NCBI GenBank assembly: GCA_019662065.1
Contig: JAIFWC010000009.1
Location: forward strand, 1 to 34,013
Length of the DNA: 34,013 nt
Reading direction: 5' to 3'
Source: Candidatus Saccharimonadota bacterium
GTDB lineage: Bacteria; Patescibacteriota; Saccharimonadia; Saccharimonadales; UBA10212
The first letter of the stretch is position 1. Every line of letters starts with the position of its first letter. Made by a program: the position numbers and the translations under genes. Shown piece by piece: positions 22,573 through 32,973 of the stretch. A model generated the notes under the pieces. The model did not search any database. It saw nothing but the letters and a program-made list of their open reading frames with translations, and was not told where the DNA came from.

Positions 22573-23257
22573 GGTTGTGCAACACGAGTGATAGGTTGTC
22601 GGAACTAATACTTGTACTGTTGGTACTCAGAATCAGCCATGTATTAGTCGAAACCAAGCTGCCTAAATAACGGTCTTGGTTCTTACCAACTACGACTGTG
22701 CCATAGGCTGTATCGAATTGCTGGCGGTTTTTGAACTGGTCTTTATAGAATGTCCCAAAATCAAGTGATGATGGGGTTTTTTGGATAGTAAAAACCAATC
22801 TCGGTTCACCGTTATTAGCTGCGAAAATTATCGCCCCGTTGTTTATGCGGAAGGTCGATTTATCAACTTTATAGCCAGCCGGCAATCTTTTAGGATAAAA
22901 CAGCGAAACACCGAGGTTGCTGGCATTAGTTTGGATATTGGCGGGGAAAGGGTTTTGGTTGAAGAATTTGGGATAATACCACCAGCTAGCACCAGCCAGG
23001 CCAACTAAAATTACTAATGATAAAAAGATTTTTGTCCAGCGCCGTTTTTTAGGCTGCGTGTGGTGCTGGGTTGGCGCCAGCTGGCGGTGATTTACAGCCG
23101 GCTGCTCGACTGGTGGTACGTGAGTGCTTGATTTTGGCTGGGCTGGCGGTGGCGGGCGGTAAGCGTGCCGCAAAGATTCATCGACATGAGGCCTAGAAGG
23201 CGGTGGCAAGTCGTAATCACGCCGCGGCACCCGATAGCGGCCCCTCATATCATCCAT
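22559..23257 (-). CDS. membrane protein with Pro-rich cytosolic N-terminus and RRDY motif
   Basis: MDDMRGRYRVPRRDYDLPPPSRP..., TM IFLSLVILVGLAGASWWYY; paralogue of 23308. Confidence 0.65.
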   Translation of the reverse strand: MDDMRGRYRVPRRDYDLPPPSRPHVDESLRHAYRPPPPAQPKSSTHVPPVEQPAVNHRQLAPTQHHTQPKKRRWTKIFLSLVILVGLAGASWWYYPKFFNQNPFPANIQTNASNLGVSLFYPKRLPAGYKVDKSTFRINNGAIIFAANNGEPRLVFTIQKTPSSLDFGTFYKDQFKNRQQFDTAYGTVVVGKNQDRYLGSLVSTNTWLILSTNSTSISSDNLSLVLHNLKRY

Positions 23258-23307
23258 AAGAGTTAATTTACCTTAAAAGCTTAAGCTTACGCAATTCGAT
23301 TTTAGGT

Positions 23308-24018
23308 TTATTTAATAACTTTTAGGCTATTTATGACGCCCACTAACTCGGTTTTTGACACCGCGCCAGTAGTGTTAACTAAAATATAGGTCGAACCGGC
23401 TATAATTTGAGCTGAGGGTTCACCGGCAGTAGTGCCCAAGCTGACTTTACCGATGGACGAGTCGAGACTTTGCGGATTAGCCAACTCATTGGCCGAAGAG
23501 TTGGCCGAATTAGCGGCCTGCTCATGGATAATTATGTGTTTTTTGCCACTGGCCAGCATAAAATAAGCCTGCCCGCCCTCAAAGGCGTTAATATTATTAG
23601 TATAAGAATACCCGGCTGGTAGCGGCTGCGGGTAATAAAAGCTAAAGCTGGATTTTTTGGCCAGCTGGGCAGCCGTAGCGCCGACTTTTTTAGCCGGCCT
23701 GGATATATAAAGGACGCCGGCAACCAATAAGATAGCGGCGGCTACCATCGAACCTAAGAGTTTTGGTGAAACCAAGCTGCCCCGGCGGCTTTTAGAAGCC
23801 GCTGGCTGGGAAACAGGCTGGTCTGGAGCGCTATGACGATAATCGTAGTCACGCCGGTTATGAACCAATAGTGGCTCACCCTGGGCCTCCGGCTGCTGTG
23901 GCGGTTCACTAAACGGCTGTTGGCTAGTCGGCGTTGGCTGGGGCCGGACCGCTTGGTTGCCCGGTAAACTATAATCCCGCCGCGGCAAATGGCGCTGTGG
24001 TCGCCTAATGTCATCCAT
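23308..24018 (-). CDS. membrane protein with RRDY motifs, paralogue of 22559
   Basis: Start moved to MDDIRRPQRHLPRRDYSLP to match the paralogue; shared upstream AGGTAAATTAA. Confidence 0.65.
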   Translation of the reverse strand: MDDIRRPQRHLPRRDYSLPGNQAVRPQPTPTSQQPFSEPPQQPEAQGEPLLVHNRRDYDYRHSAPDQPVSQPAASKSRRGSLVSPKLLGSMVAAAILLVAGVLYISRPAKKVGATAAQLAKKSSFSFYYPQPLPAGYSYTNNINAFEGGQAYFMLASGKKHIIIHEQAANSANSSANELANPQSLDSSIGKVSLGTTAGEPSAQIIAGSTYILVNTTGAVSKTELVGVINSLKVIK

Positions 24019-24114
24019 AGGTGTTAATTTACCTAAATACTCAAGCATTAGCAAGTTTGGTTTAAATATGTCAGGCGCCATGATAATCTGTTATAAGAAG
24101 TAGGGAAGATAAAA

Positions 24115-24870
24115 ATGCCAAATACAGTAGCAGTATTAAATCAAAAGGGCGGCGTCGGCAAAACCACCACGACTATTAACCTGGCGGCCTATTTAGCCAA
24201 AGCCGGCCACTCGGTTTTGATTGCCGATTTGGATCCCCAGGGCAATTCAACTAGCGGGCTGGGCTTGGATAAGCAGGCGCTTAGGACAACATTGTACGAC
24301 GTGCTATTTTCGCGGGCTGAGGCTAACTCAGCCACCCAAAAAATTAGCAGCAAATTATTTATATTGCCATCCAATGCTAATTTAGCTGGTGCCGAGGTTG
24401 AGCTAGTTAGTGTGGCTGAGCGCGAAGTCCAATTGCGACGGGCGCTGGCTGGCTTAAACTACGACTACATTCTAATTGATTGTCCGCCCAGCTTGGGTCT
24501 TTTGACTATCAATGCCCTAAGTGCGGCTAATAGTGTACTGATTCCGGTGCAGGCTGAATACTACGCCCTAGAAGGCTTGAGTCAGCTGCTTAGCGTTATT
24601 CAACAAGTCCGCTCGGCCCTTAACCCCGGCCTAGACATCTTGGGTGTACTAATCACGCTTTACGATAGCCGCAACTCCTTATCTGAACAGGTTAAAAAAG
24701 AGCTAGAAAACTACTTTAACGCCAAGCTGTTTACCACTGTAGTGCCACGTAATGTCCGTCTGGCCGAAGCGCCCAGTTTTGGCCGTACCATCATTGAGCA
24801 TGACAAATGGAGTAAAGGTGCCCGAGCTTACAAGGCTCTTGCCCGCGAAGTCGAAAAACGTACGCTATAA
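24115..24870 (+). CDS. parA: chromosome partitioning ATPase ParA/Soj
   Basis: QKGGVGKTTTTINLAAYLA deviant Walker A; LIDCPPSLGLLTINAL. Confidence 0.95.
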   Translation: MPNTVAVLNQKGGVGKTTTTINLAAYLAKAGHSVLIADLDPQGNSTSGLGLDKQALRTTLYDVLFSRAEANSATQKISSKLFILPSNANLAGAEVELVSVAEREVQLRRALAGLNYDYILIDCPPSLGLLTINALSAANSVLIPVQAEYYALEGLSQLLSVIQQVRSALNPGLDILGVLITLYDSRNSLSEQVKKELENYFNAKLFTTVVPRNVRLAEAPSFGRTIIEHDKWSKGARAYKALAREVEKRTL

Positions 24871-24877
24871 TATATTT

Positions 24878-25759
24878 ATGTCTGCACAAAAACCAAGTTT
24901 AGGGCGGGGTCTAGGGGCCTTAATTTCTGAGGATTTAGACCGCTCGATTCTAACTGAGGATAACGAGAGGGTACAGAAATTACTCATTAGCGATATTGTG
25001 CCAAATCCCGACCAACCACGCCGGGAGTTCGATGAAACCGCTTTAAATGAGCTAGCGGCCAGCCTTAAGCAGCACGGCGTCGTCCAGCCGATCATTGTGG
25101 TCCGGAATTCCGGCCAAAATAGCTATCAAATCATTGCCGGCGAGCGCCGCTGGCGGGCTGCCCAGCTAGCCAAGCTGGCGCATATACCGGCAATTGTCCG
25201 CTCCCTGAAGGAGCTAGAGCAAATTGAATTGTCTCTAATTGAAAACATCCAGCGGGTTGATTTATCCCCACTAGAGCAAGCACTGAGTGTATATAAATTA
25301 CAACAGCAGTTTAATTTAGGCTTGGATGAAATTGCTAAAAAATTAGGCAAAGCGCCGTCAACCATTAGCAACTTGAGCCGATTACTACAGTTACCGGACA
25401 ATGCCAGGGAAGCCTTAAGGACTGGCAAAATTAGCGAAGGACATGCCCGAGCCATATTGTCTCTTAAAGGGATGGAGGACAAACAAGCCGAGTTACTACG
25501 TAGTATTCAAAACAACAGCTGGACGGTACGTCAGGCCGAACAGTTTGCCACTGCCGCTAAAGCCGGCGCTAGCGCTACCTCGGCCAAGAGCCGCACAGCT
25601 ACTGAAACCGATCTAACCAAGCGGGTTGGTCAAAAACTCGGCACCAAAGTCCAAATTAAGCACACCGCCAAGGGCGGCCAATTACTTATTCGGTTCAATT
25701 CAGATGAACACTTGGCTGAAATCGCCAAAGCAATCGAAGCTCAAGCTCAAAACCAATAA
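24878..25759 (+). CDS. parB: chromosome partitioning protein ParB/Spo0J
   Basis: MSAQKPSLGRGLGALI, PNPDQPRREFDE, IAGERRWRAAQLA, HTH; start moved in from 24752. Confidence 0.95.
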   Translation: MSAQKPSLGRGLGALISEDLDRSILTEDNERVQKLLISDIVPNPDQPRREFDETALNELAASLKQHGVVQPIIVVRNSGQNSYQIIAGERRWRAAQLAKLAHIPAIVRSLKELEQIELSLIENIQRVDLSPLEQALSVYKLQQQFNLGLDEIAKKLGKAPSTISNLSRLLQLPDNAREALRTGKISEGHARAILSLKGMEDKQAELLRSIQNNSWTVRQAEQFATAAKAGASATSAKSRTATETDLTKRVGQKLGTKVQIKHTAKGGQLLIRFNSDEHLAEIAKAIEAQAQNQ

Positions 25760-25825
25760 TTTAAGATAGTATAAAAAGTTTATTCACAGTTATTAAGCTA
25801 AATGCTTAATTCCAAAGCTGAGTAA

Positions 25826-26548
25826 CTAAAATTTATGGACTTTATTAAGCGGCAGGATTCGGAGAGTTAGCTTGGCCACTACCTGATTAGTCTTAATCGG
25901 GCCAAAGTAGCGCGAATCTTCCGAATTAGGCCGGTTATCGCCGCAAACGAACAATTCGTCTTTTTGCAGCGTAACGTCCGTATCGCCGACAGTGGTTGGC
26001 GAAGCCGTCTGGTAGGTGCCGGCGTTATCGGGGTCAAAACCCTGAGGATGGGTGGAGTTGTAGACCGATAGCCGGCCATCAGCTACCACCACCCGCTCGC
26101 CAGGTAGGCCAATCACCCGCTTAATCAGTTGCTTCTGGCCAACAAACCCGGGTAAGCCGGATTGGTTGAAAATGATCACGTCGCCGCGCTTGGGCACGTA
26201 CTGGTGGCCGGTAAGGCGCGAAATCGTCCGTGGTATCTTATTAACAATTAGCCGGTCGTCATTTTGCAAGGTGTATTCCATACTTTGGCCATCGACCTGG
26301 TAGCTTTGGATTACAAAGGTATTGAGCAAAATCGCAATCGAGAAGGCACTGACTAGTAGGCCAATCGTCGATAAAATTGACTTAAAAGAGCCTTTATCCT
26401 CAGGAAAACGTGGCTGTGAAGGCGGTAGGGGCGATAATGGCTGCGACGGCGGTGGTGCGGCCGGTGGCGCAGTTGGTGGCGCAGTTGGTGGCGCAGCCTG
26501 CGGGACCGGCCGGATGGGACCGGCGCTTCTGGGCGGAATTATATCCAT
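25826..26548 (-). CDS. lepB: signal peptidase I with Pro-rich N-terminal extension
   Basis: QSYQVDGQSMEYTLQNDDRLIVNK (Ser box), KRVIGLPGERV (Lys box), CGDNRPNSEDSRYFGPI. Confidence 0.95.
   Translation of the reverse strand: MDIIPPRSAGPIRPVPQAAPPTAPPTAPPAAPPPSQPLSPLPPSQPRFPEDKGSFKSILSTIGLLVSAFSIAILLNTFVIQSYQVDGQSMEYTLQNDDRLIVNKIPRTISRLTGHQYVPKRGDVIIFNQSGLPGFVGQKQLIKRVIGLPGERVVVADGRLSVYNSTHPQGFDPDNAGTYQTASPTTVGDTDVTLQKDELFVCGDNRPNSEDSRYFGPIKTNQVVAKLTLRILPLNKVHKF
26464..26499. repeat. 12-bp tandem repeat (GGTGGCGCAGTT) encoding APPT in LepB
   Basis: Two full units and a third partial unit. Confidence 0.7.
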
Positions 26549-26632
26549 ATCAGGTTCCTATTATATAGGTACAACCTGAGAATCCGCATAAGTTTTAATT
26601 CAGTTTCAGATGGTATACTAGTCGTTAGCGTA

Positions 26633-28276
26633 ATGGACGACAAACAAAAGAGGCCCGTGTGGGGGCGCAAATCGCCGCCTAGTATAGATGGAATGGTGCG
26701 CAGTGGCCGGGACTTAGGTGTGCCGGTATCGCGCTCTTACCAGCCTAACCGCCAACAACCGACACCAACTCTCGGTAATCTTAGTGGCCAAACCGATGGT
26801 TTCCATCCCTCACGGCAGACTGCCCGCGGCGCCGATTCCGCCGAGGCCGCTGAAGCCCATCTGTTAGATGAGCCAATAGTGCTAGACCAGATAGAAACCA
26901 AAAAGCGCAAACTGCGTTTTTGGCAACGCCATGTCAAGCTCAAAAAACTTATTAAGCGTACGGCATTAGCCTTTGCGATTTTAGTTTTGGCTGGCGGTGG
27001 CTATTTTGCTTATAAGCTGTACCACACCCAGAAAAAGGTGCTGGCTGGAGGCGGTAAAGCGGCTACGGTATGCACGGATGATGCCGATGTCAGCTTGCTA
27101 CATAGTGAAGGCGACAGCCGCATCAATATCTTACTGCTCGGTATCGGTGGGCCAGGGCACGAGGGTGCTAACTTAACTGACACGATCTTGCTGGCCAGCG
27201 TTGATCCAATTAAAGATAAGGCTACTTTAATTTCGATCCCGCGCGATTTGTGGGTTAAGATTCCCAGAAATGGCTACCAAAAAATCAACGCGGCCTATGC
27301 CGATGCAGTTGATCAATCAACCTCTAAGACTCAAGCCGGCCAAGAAGGGGATGGCATTGAAGTCCTCGACAATACACTTAAGCCGGTGCTTGACGGCATC
27401 CATATCAACTACCATGTGCTACTCGACTTCTCGGCCTTTAGGCAGATGGTTGATGCGCTGGGCGGGGTAACTGTAAATGTGCCAGAAACGCTGTATGATC
27501 CGACCGTCGCCTGGGAAAACCACTACAACCCAGTTATTGCTAAAAAAGGACTGCAGACCTTTAATGGCAAGCAAGCCCTGCTGTACGTCCGCTCCCGCGA
27601 GACTAGTTCTGATTTTGCCCGCGGCGAACGCCAGCGGCTGGTAATTGCGGCAATTAAACAGAAGGCTCTATCGGCTGGCACCTTCGCTAATCCGCTCAAA
27701 ATTTCTAGCTTGTTAGATAGCTTGGGCCAAAATGTTTACACCGATTTTTCGGGCGGCGATATTAAATGTTTGTATCGCCAGATTTCCACCATCCCGAGCA
27801 CGTCTATCCAGTCGCTCGATATGGTTACGCCGCCTAATGCGCTACTGACCACCGGCAACATGAACGGGCTGTCAATTGTTGAACCTAGAGCCGGGTTATT
27901 TGACTACTCGGATATTCATAAGTTCCTGCACGGCGCCCTCAAAGATGGCTTAATTGTTAAAGAAAACGCCCACATTGCTGTTTATAACGCTACCGACACC
28001 AGCGGCCTAGCTAGCGCCGAAACCGCCAAACTTAAAGAATATGGTTACAAGATCACCAAAACTGATAGCACCGCCACTATTAGCAATCCGGCCACTACTA
28101 CGATTATTGATTTGAGCAAAGGCAAAAATAAATACACTCGCAATTATTTGCAAAATCGTTTTGGCGTCACCATCGTTAATAAATTACCAAGCGATCTTGG
28201 CATCACACCGTCAGCCGACACTAGTTTTGTTATAATTCTTGGTAATGATGTCTCTAGCGACGCCCTCCAAGAGTAG
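26633..28276 (+). CDS. LytR-CpsA-Psr (LCP) family protein with LytR_C-like C-terminus
   Basis: INILLLGIGGPGHEGANLTDTILLASVDP, SIPRDLWVKIP, YVRSRETSSDFARGERQ. Confidence 0.9.
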   Translation: MDDKQKRPVWGRKSPPSIDGMVRSGRDLGVPVSRSYQPNRQQPTPTLGNLSGQTDGFHPSRQTARGADSAEAAEAHLLDEPIVLDQIETKKRKLRFWQRHVKLKKLIKRTALAFAILVLAGGGYFAYKLYHTQKKVLAGGGKAATVCTDDADVSLLHSEGDSRINILLLGIGGPGHEGANLTDTILLASVDPIKDKATLISIPRDLWVKIPRNGYQKINAAYADAVDQSTSKTQAGQEGDGIEVLDNTLKPVLDGIHINYHVLLDFSAFRQMVDALGGVTVNVPETLYDPTVAWENHYNPVIAKKGLQTFNGKQALLYVRSRETSSDFARGERQRLVIAAIKQKALSAGTFANPLKISSLLDSLGQNVYTDFSGGDIKCLYRQISTIPSTSIQSLDMVTPPNALLTTGNMNGLSIVEPRAGLFDYSDIHKFLHGALKDGLIVKENAHIAVYNATDTSGLASAETAKLKEYGYKITKTDSTATISNPATTTIIDLSKGKNKYTRNYLQNRFGVTIVNKLPSDLGITPSADTSFVIILGNDVSSDALQE

Positions 28277-28282
28277 TCCGAA

Positions 28283-29065
28283 ATGAGAGAGCTAATTAAA
28301 AAGCGCTCTTTAATTCCAATTAAGTTACCGGCTAGCATTAAGCCGGCCAAAGGCTTTTCGCACGTTTTTTATGTCGGCTTGAATATACTGCTGCCACTGC
28401 TGGCTTATATATTAGTCCGGATTGATTTTGTGAGCGTGGCAATTGTGCTGGTGTTGCTTAGCAAGTGGCGAATGTTTGCTGTCCGACCGCGCTATTGGGT
28501 GGTTAATCTTATCCAAAACGGCGTAGACATCATGGTGGCGGTGTCGCTAATTATCTTTATGGCCAGTACTACAGTGGTCTGGTGGCAGCTGCTTTGGGCC
28601 GTAGCTTACGGTGGCTGGCTAGTTTGGCTGAAGCCACGCTACGATGTATTGAGTGTTTCGGGGCAGGCCATGATCGGCCAGTTGCTGGGCTTGTCGGTAC
28701 TTTATTTAAAATTTGGTGATGGCAGTATTGTTGGCCTAGTGGCCGGCACCTGGTTAGTAACTTACTTGGCAGCCCGGCATTACCTAACCAGCTTCGAAGA
28801 AAGCCATTCGGCCATGCTGGCTCATATTTGGGGTTATTTTGCGGCCAGCTTGGCTTTTATACTGGGGCATTGGCTGCTATTTTATGGCACTATCGCCCAA
28901 ATTATCGTCATCTTAACCACCATCGGCTACGGTTTGGCGGCGCTTTATTATCTGGATGCTACGGACCGCTTAAGCCAAAGCCTTAATAAGCAGCTGCTGG
29001 GCATTATGCTAGCAATTTTACTAATCATAGTTTTATTTTCCAACTGGACAGGGTCAACCCTTTAA
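28283..29065 (+). CDS. polytopic membrane protein, unknown function
   Basis: Many hydrophobic helices; directly downstream of the LCP gene. Confidence 0.7.
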   Translation: MRELIKKRSLIPIKLPASIKPAKGFSHVFYVGLNILLPLLAYILVRIDFVSVAIVLVLLSKWRMFAVRPRYWVVNLIQNGVDIMVAVSLIIFMASTTVVWWQLLWAVAYGGWLVWLKPRYDVLSVSGQAMIGQLLGLSVLYLKFGDGSIVGLVAGTWLVTYLAARHYLTSFEESHSAMLAHIWGYFAASLAFILGHWLLFYGTIAQIIVILTTIGYGLAALYYLDATDRLSQSLNKQLLGIMLAILLIIVLFSNWTGSTL

Positions 29066-29107
29066 ATAATCAGCTAATATTCAGCTTGCACAGATTACAA
29101 TAAAGAT

Positions 29108-30370
29108 ATGGATCAGACCGAAAAATCGCGCCTAAGCAAAAGCGGTCCTTCAACTTTTTCGACCAAAACCCAGCCATTTATGGACCTTGAACGCTTTAAG
29201 CAGCGGTCACCAGTTTGGCCGTCGGGACGTTGGCTCTGGTTGGTGCTGGCGGTAGTTATTTGCTTGGCCGCCGGTTTTGGTGGTGGTTGGCTGGGCGCCC
29301 GCACCTATACTCACGGTAATGCTTTTGTTGGTACCAGCACAGCTGCCAAGCAACAGTATGTATCTAACGAAAGCGAACTAATTGAATCGATTGCTAAGAA
29401 CGTCGGCCAGAGTGTGGTGTCGGTTGATGTTAAGGGCCAGGATGCTACCGCCGACTTTTTTGGGTTTGTGCAACCGCAAACTACCGAGAGTGCCGGTACC
29501 GGTTTTATAATTTCGCCAAGTGGCATCATTGTCACTAACCGGCACGTGGTACCGGCCGGCACCACTTCAGTTAGCGTTACGCTGGCCGACGGTACCAGGT
29601 ACGATAATGTCCAGGTAATCGGCCGGACCAATAACTCCAGCTCACAAGACATCGCTTTCCTTAAAATCGGCGACTTAAAAGGTAAAACCTTAGTGCCGGT
29701 CACTTTGGGCGATTCGTCAAAGGTCCAAATTGGCGACAAGGTCATCGCTATCGGTAATGCCTTAGGCCAATTCCAAAACACTGTCACTAGCGGCATTATT
29801 TCAGGCTACGGCCGCGATGTCACAGCTGGTGACCAAAGCGGTCTGCAATCCGGCGAAACCCTGACTGACTTATTCCAGACCGATGCCGCCATTAATGAGG
29901 GCAATTCTGGCGGCCCTTTAGTTAATATCAACGGCGAGGTGATTGGCATTAACACAGCAGTGGCCTCGGGTGCCCAAAACATTGGCTTTGCCCAGCCAGT
30001 TAACGATTTACGCGGCTTAATTTCCAGCGTATTAGATAGCGGTCAACTGCAGCAGCCTTACCTTGGGGTGCGCTACGTATCGCTAACCAATGATTTAGCT
30101 AAAGAGTTTAACCTAAAAGTTACGCGCGGCGCTTATATCCTGTCTGGTAATAACCAGCCGGCAGTGGTCGATGGCTCGCCAGCCGCCAGGGCAGGGCTTA
30201 AAGACAAGGATGTAATTATAAAGGTTAATAACATTAATATTGATGATAAAACTAGCCTAACCAGCGCGCTATCCAAATTCAAAGTTGGTGACGAAGTCAA
30301 GCTAACGGTTGTACGAAACGGCAAAACCATCACTGTAAAAGTTGTACTGGGCAACGCTCCTTCGTCGTAG
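29108..30370 (+). CDS. HtrA/DegP-like trypsin-PDZ serine protease
   Basis: VTNRHVV, QDIAFLKI, NEGNSGGPLVN triad; C-terminal PDZ. Confidence 0.94.
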   Translation: MDQTEKSRLSKSGPSTFSTKTQPFMDLERFKQRSPVWPSGRWLWLVLAVVICLAAGFGGGWLGARTYTHGNAFVGTSTAAKQQYVSNESELIESIAKNVGQSVVSVDVKGQDATADFFGFVQPQTTESAGTGFIISPSGIIVTNRHVVPAGTTSVSVTLADGTRYDNVQVIGRTNNSSSQDIAFLKIGDLKGKTLVPVTLGDSSKVQIGDKVIAIGNALGQFQNTVTSGIISGYGRDVTAGDQSGLQSGETLTDLFQTDAAINEGNSGGPLVNINGEVIGINTAVASGAQNIGFAQPVNDLRGLISSVLDSGQLQQPYLGVRYVSLTNDLAKEFNLKVTRGAYILSGNNQPAVVDGSPAARAGLKDKDVIIKVNNINIDDKTSLTSALSKFKVGDEVKLTVVRNGKTITVKVVLGNAPSS

Positions 30371-30500
30371 CCTGCGCCCCAGCCTCGTTTTGCCAAGTCT
30401 GACAAAAGCTCCGGCCTAGAGCTTGGCCACTCCTCTCAAATTTGCAAGAATCTGCTAAAGCACGATCTTACAAATTTGGAAAAACTAGATACTTAACTAG

Positions 30501-31316
30501 TTAAGTAATTTTGACTGGGGTGAAAACTTGAATAAAATCGCCGGTTTTTAATAGTCGAAAACCGTGCTCGACGGCTATGTTTGTTAGTTTTGGGTGTTGT
30601 GGCGGCAAGGCTTCGGTCAAAACGTACTCAGGTTTCCAGGTAAAACGCTGCAGTTGGTGAAAAAACTTGCGATAAACATCTAGGCCATCCGGTCCGCCAA
30701 AGATGGCGATTTTTGGCTCGGCCATCGCTGCCTCATTAATTTGCCATTTATCGGGTACATATGGCAGGTTGGCCAAGATGGCATCGTATGGTCGCAGTGG
30801 CCGGCTGAGTAGGTTCATTTTGCGCACGTGCAGCCTAAGCTCGTGCAAATGAATATTGTGTTTAGCCACAGCTATCGCGCCGGACGAAATATCGTATAAA
30901 TCAACTATTGAGCTAGGAATTTCCAGGGCGGCTGTAATACCAATAGCGCCATTTCCGGTACCCACATCAGCTATTGCCGGGTTTAATGGCAGGCGCAGCT
31001 TTTTGAGCAGCTCGATCATAGTCTCGGACTCCGGGCGTGGCTCCAGCACGTGGCGGTTAACCTTAAAACTGCGGCCATAAAATTCGGTATGGCCACGAAT
31101 GTAGGCCAACGGTACGTGCCGCGCCCGGCGTTCCAGCTTGCGCTCCAGGCGCCTGGTCTGCGAATCACTGACCTCTATCTCCGGATGGGTTAACAGCCAG
31201 GCCCGGTCTTTATGCAGAGCGTCTTCTAGCAAAATTAAAATATCCAGCCGCGCCGAACTAATCCCAGCGGCTTTTAATTTGGCCTCGCTGGCAACTAAAA
31301 CCTGGCTAAGCTTCAT
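30501..31316 (-). CDS. prmC: release factor glutamine methyltransferase
   Basis: EPRPESETMIE, DVGTGNGAIGI, NLPYVP motifs; next to prfA. Confidence 0.9.
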   Translation of the reverse strand: MKLSQVLVASEAKLKAAGISSARLDILILLEDALHKDRAWLLTHPEIEVSDSQTRRLERKLERRARHVPLAYIRGHTEFYGRSFKVNRHVLEPRPESETMIELLKKLRLPLNPAIADVGTGNGAIGITAALEIPSSIVDLYDISSGAIAVAKHNIHLHELRLHVRKMNLLSRPLRPYDAILANLPYVPDKWQINEAAMAEPKIAIFGGPDGLDVYRKFFHQLQRFTWKPEYVLTEALPPQHPKLTNIAVEHGFRLLKTGDFIQVFTPVKIT

Positions 31317-31821
31317 TTATATAAGACAAGATTTTATTGGTCATCTGCTCAATCGGCAACGAAGCGTCAATCGGAATGGCGTCCAGCGCCAAAAGCTCGT
31401 CGTCAAATTGCTGGTGCCGGCCAATCACGCGCTGCAAATCCAGCGGATGCTTCCCAAAGTAATTATTGGTCCGGGTGCCCAGGCGATGGGTGATGATGTC
31501 ATCGGAAGCAGTTAATAAGAATAATTTGTCGAATTGCGGGTAAAACTTGGCCTGGTTGGCAGTAATTGAACAGATAAAAAGAGGCTCGTGGGCATGCTTT
31601 TTGAGCAGACCCAGCAAAACTTTTTCATCGAAAACCCGCTCGTGCTGGTCGTACCATTCCTGAGAAGGCTGCTTGGGGTATGCGCAGCGTTCACCGGTTT
31701 GCTTATCAACATAATAACTGAAGCCTTCTTCTACATCGTAAGCCGCGTAGCCGCGCCGCCGTAGTTCTTTGGCCAACGTGCTTTTGCCTGTACCAGCCAC
31801 TCCGGTGATTAAGTATTTCAT
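31306..31821 (-). CDS. P-loop kinase-like ATP-binding protein
   Basis: [19 protein letters not shown] Walker A; overlaps both neighbours. Confidence 0.75.
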   Translation of the reverse strand: MKYLITGVAGTGKSTLAKELRRRGYAAYDVEEGFSYYVDKQTGERCAYPKQPSQEWYDQHERVFDEKVLLGLLKKHAHEPLFICSITANQAKFYPQFDKLFLLTASDDIITHRLGTRTNNYFGKHPLDLQRVIGRHQQFDDELLALDAIPIDASLPIEQMTNKILSYINEA

Positions 31822-32876
31822 TGGCCTGACTTTAGCAGCTCCATCTCTTTGGATTGTAGCTGCTCAATCAAATCATCGATGTCTCCATTTAGGGCGCCTG
31901 GCAGGTTGGAGCGGCTATAGCTAATCCGGTGGTCGGTAATGCGGTCTTGCGGAAGGTTATAAGTCCGGATCTTTTCAGCCCGGTCACCAGATCCAATTAA
32001 GGAGCGGCGGGCATCGCCTAACTGTTTTTGTTCGTCTTCGATTTTTTGGGCTAATAGGCGCGAACGCAGGACCTTCATGGCTTTGTCACGGTTTTTGATC
32101 TGACTTTTTTCGTCTTGCTGGCTCACTACAATGCCAGAGGGCAGGTGGGTAATCCGTACCGCCGAATCGGTGGTATTTACGCTCTGGCCGCCATGGCCAC
32201 TGGCCCTAAAGACATCAACCCGGATGTCTTCTGGCTTTATCTCAATATCGGTTTCTTCGGCTTCTGGCAAAACGGCAACAGTGACGGTGCTGGTATGGAT
32301 TCGGCCTTGGCTTTCAGTGACCGGGATCCGCTGCACACGGTGCACGCCGGCTTCGAACTTAAGCATTCGGTAAGCGTTTTCGCCGCGCACCATAAAAATG
32401 ATTTCTTTAAAGCCGCCGGCCTCGGACGGGCTCTCGCTAATCAACTCGGTCTTATAACTATGCGTTTCGCACCAACGGCTATACATACGGTACAAATCAC
32501 CAGCAAACAAACTGGCTTCATCACCGCCAGCCGCCGCCCGGATTTCAATAATACAGTCACGTTCGTCATTAGGATCCTTGGGCAGCAAAGCTTCCATTAA
32601 GGCTGTTTCATTGGCCTCCAGTTGTGCTTGCAGGTCCTCAACTTCGCTTTGAGCCAGCTCAGCCAGTTCTGGCTCGCTGCTAGCAGCCATAGACTTAGCA
32701 TCAGCCCGCTCAGCCACTAAAGTCTTTTTTTGGTCAAACAAACTAAGTATTTTATCTAACTCACCTTGACGGCGAGCCAGTTTAGGATAATCTTTGGACG
32801 AATAAATAGCCGGGTCCTCAAGCTGTCGCTCGAGGCCGGCATACTCTTGGCGCAATTTCTGCTCCTGGTTATCCAT
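31818..32876 (-). CDS. prfA: peptide chain release factor 1
   Basis: [44 protein letters not shown] (GGQ). Confidence 0.96.
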   Translation of the reverse strand: MDNQEQKLRQEYAGLERQLEDPAIYSSKDYPKLARRQGELDKILSLFDQKKTLVAERADAKSMAASSEPELAELAQSEVEDLQAQLEANETALMEALLPKDPNDERDCIIEIRAAAGGDEASLFAGDLYRMYSRWCETHSYKTELISESPSEAGGFKEIIFMVRGENAYRMLKFEAGVHRVQRIPVTESQGRIHTSTVTVAVLPEAEETDIEIKPEDIRVDVFRASGHGGQSVNTTDSAVRITHLPSGIVVSQQDEKSQIKNRDKAMKVLRSRLLAQKIEDEQKQLGDARRSLIGSGDRAEKIRTYNLPQDRITDHRISYSRSNLPGALNGDIDDLIEQLQSKEMELLKSGQ

Positions 32877-32918
32877 AACTATCTAAGTTTATAGAAAAAC
32901 TGTGGATAAGGGGAGGGT

Positions 32919-32946
32919 TTGACATAAACCACCTCTAGCCTATAAT
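32919..32946 (+). promoter_or_regulatory. Consensus sigma70-type promoter
   Basis: TTGACA (32919-32924), 16 bp, TATAAT (32941-32946); both boxes perfect. Confidence 0.75.
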
Positions 32947-32973
32947 TAGGCATAAGAATAATAAGCCTAGAAT

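Noticed and set aside
24115-25759. Plasmid or phage partition module
   Set aside because: ParA/ParB sit among chromosomal housekeeping genes; no replication, portal or terminase genes seen, and no canonical parS was noticed by eye.
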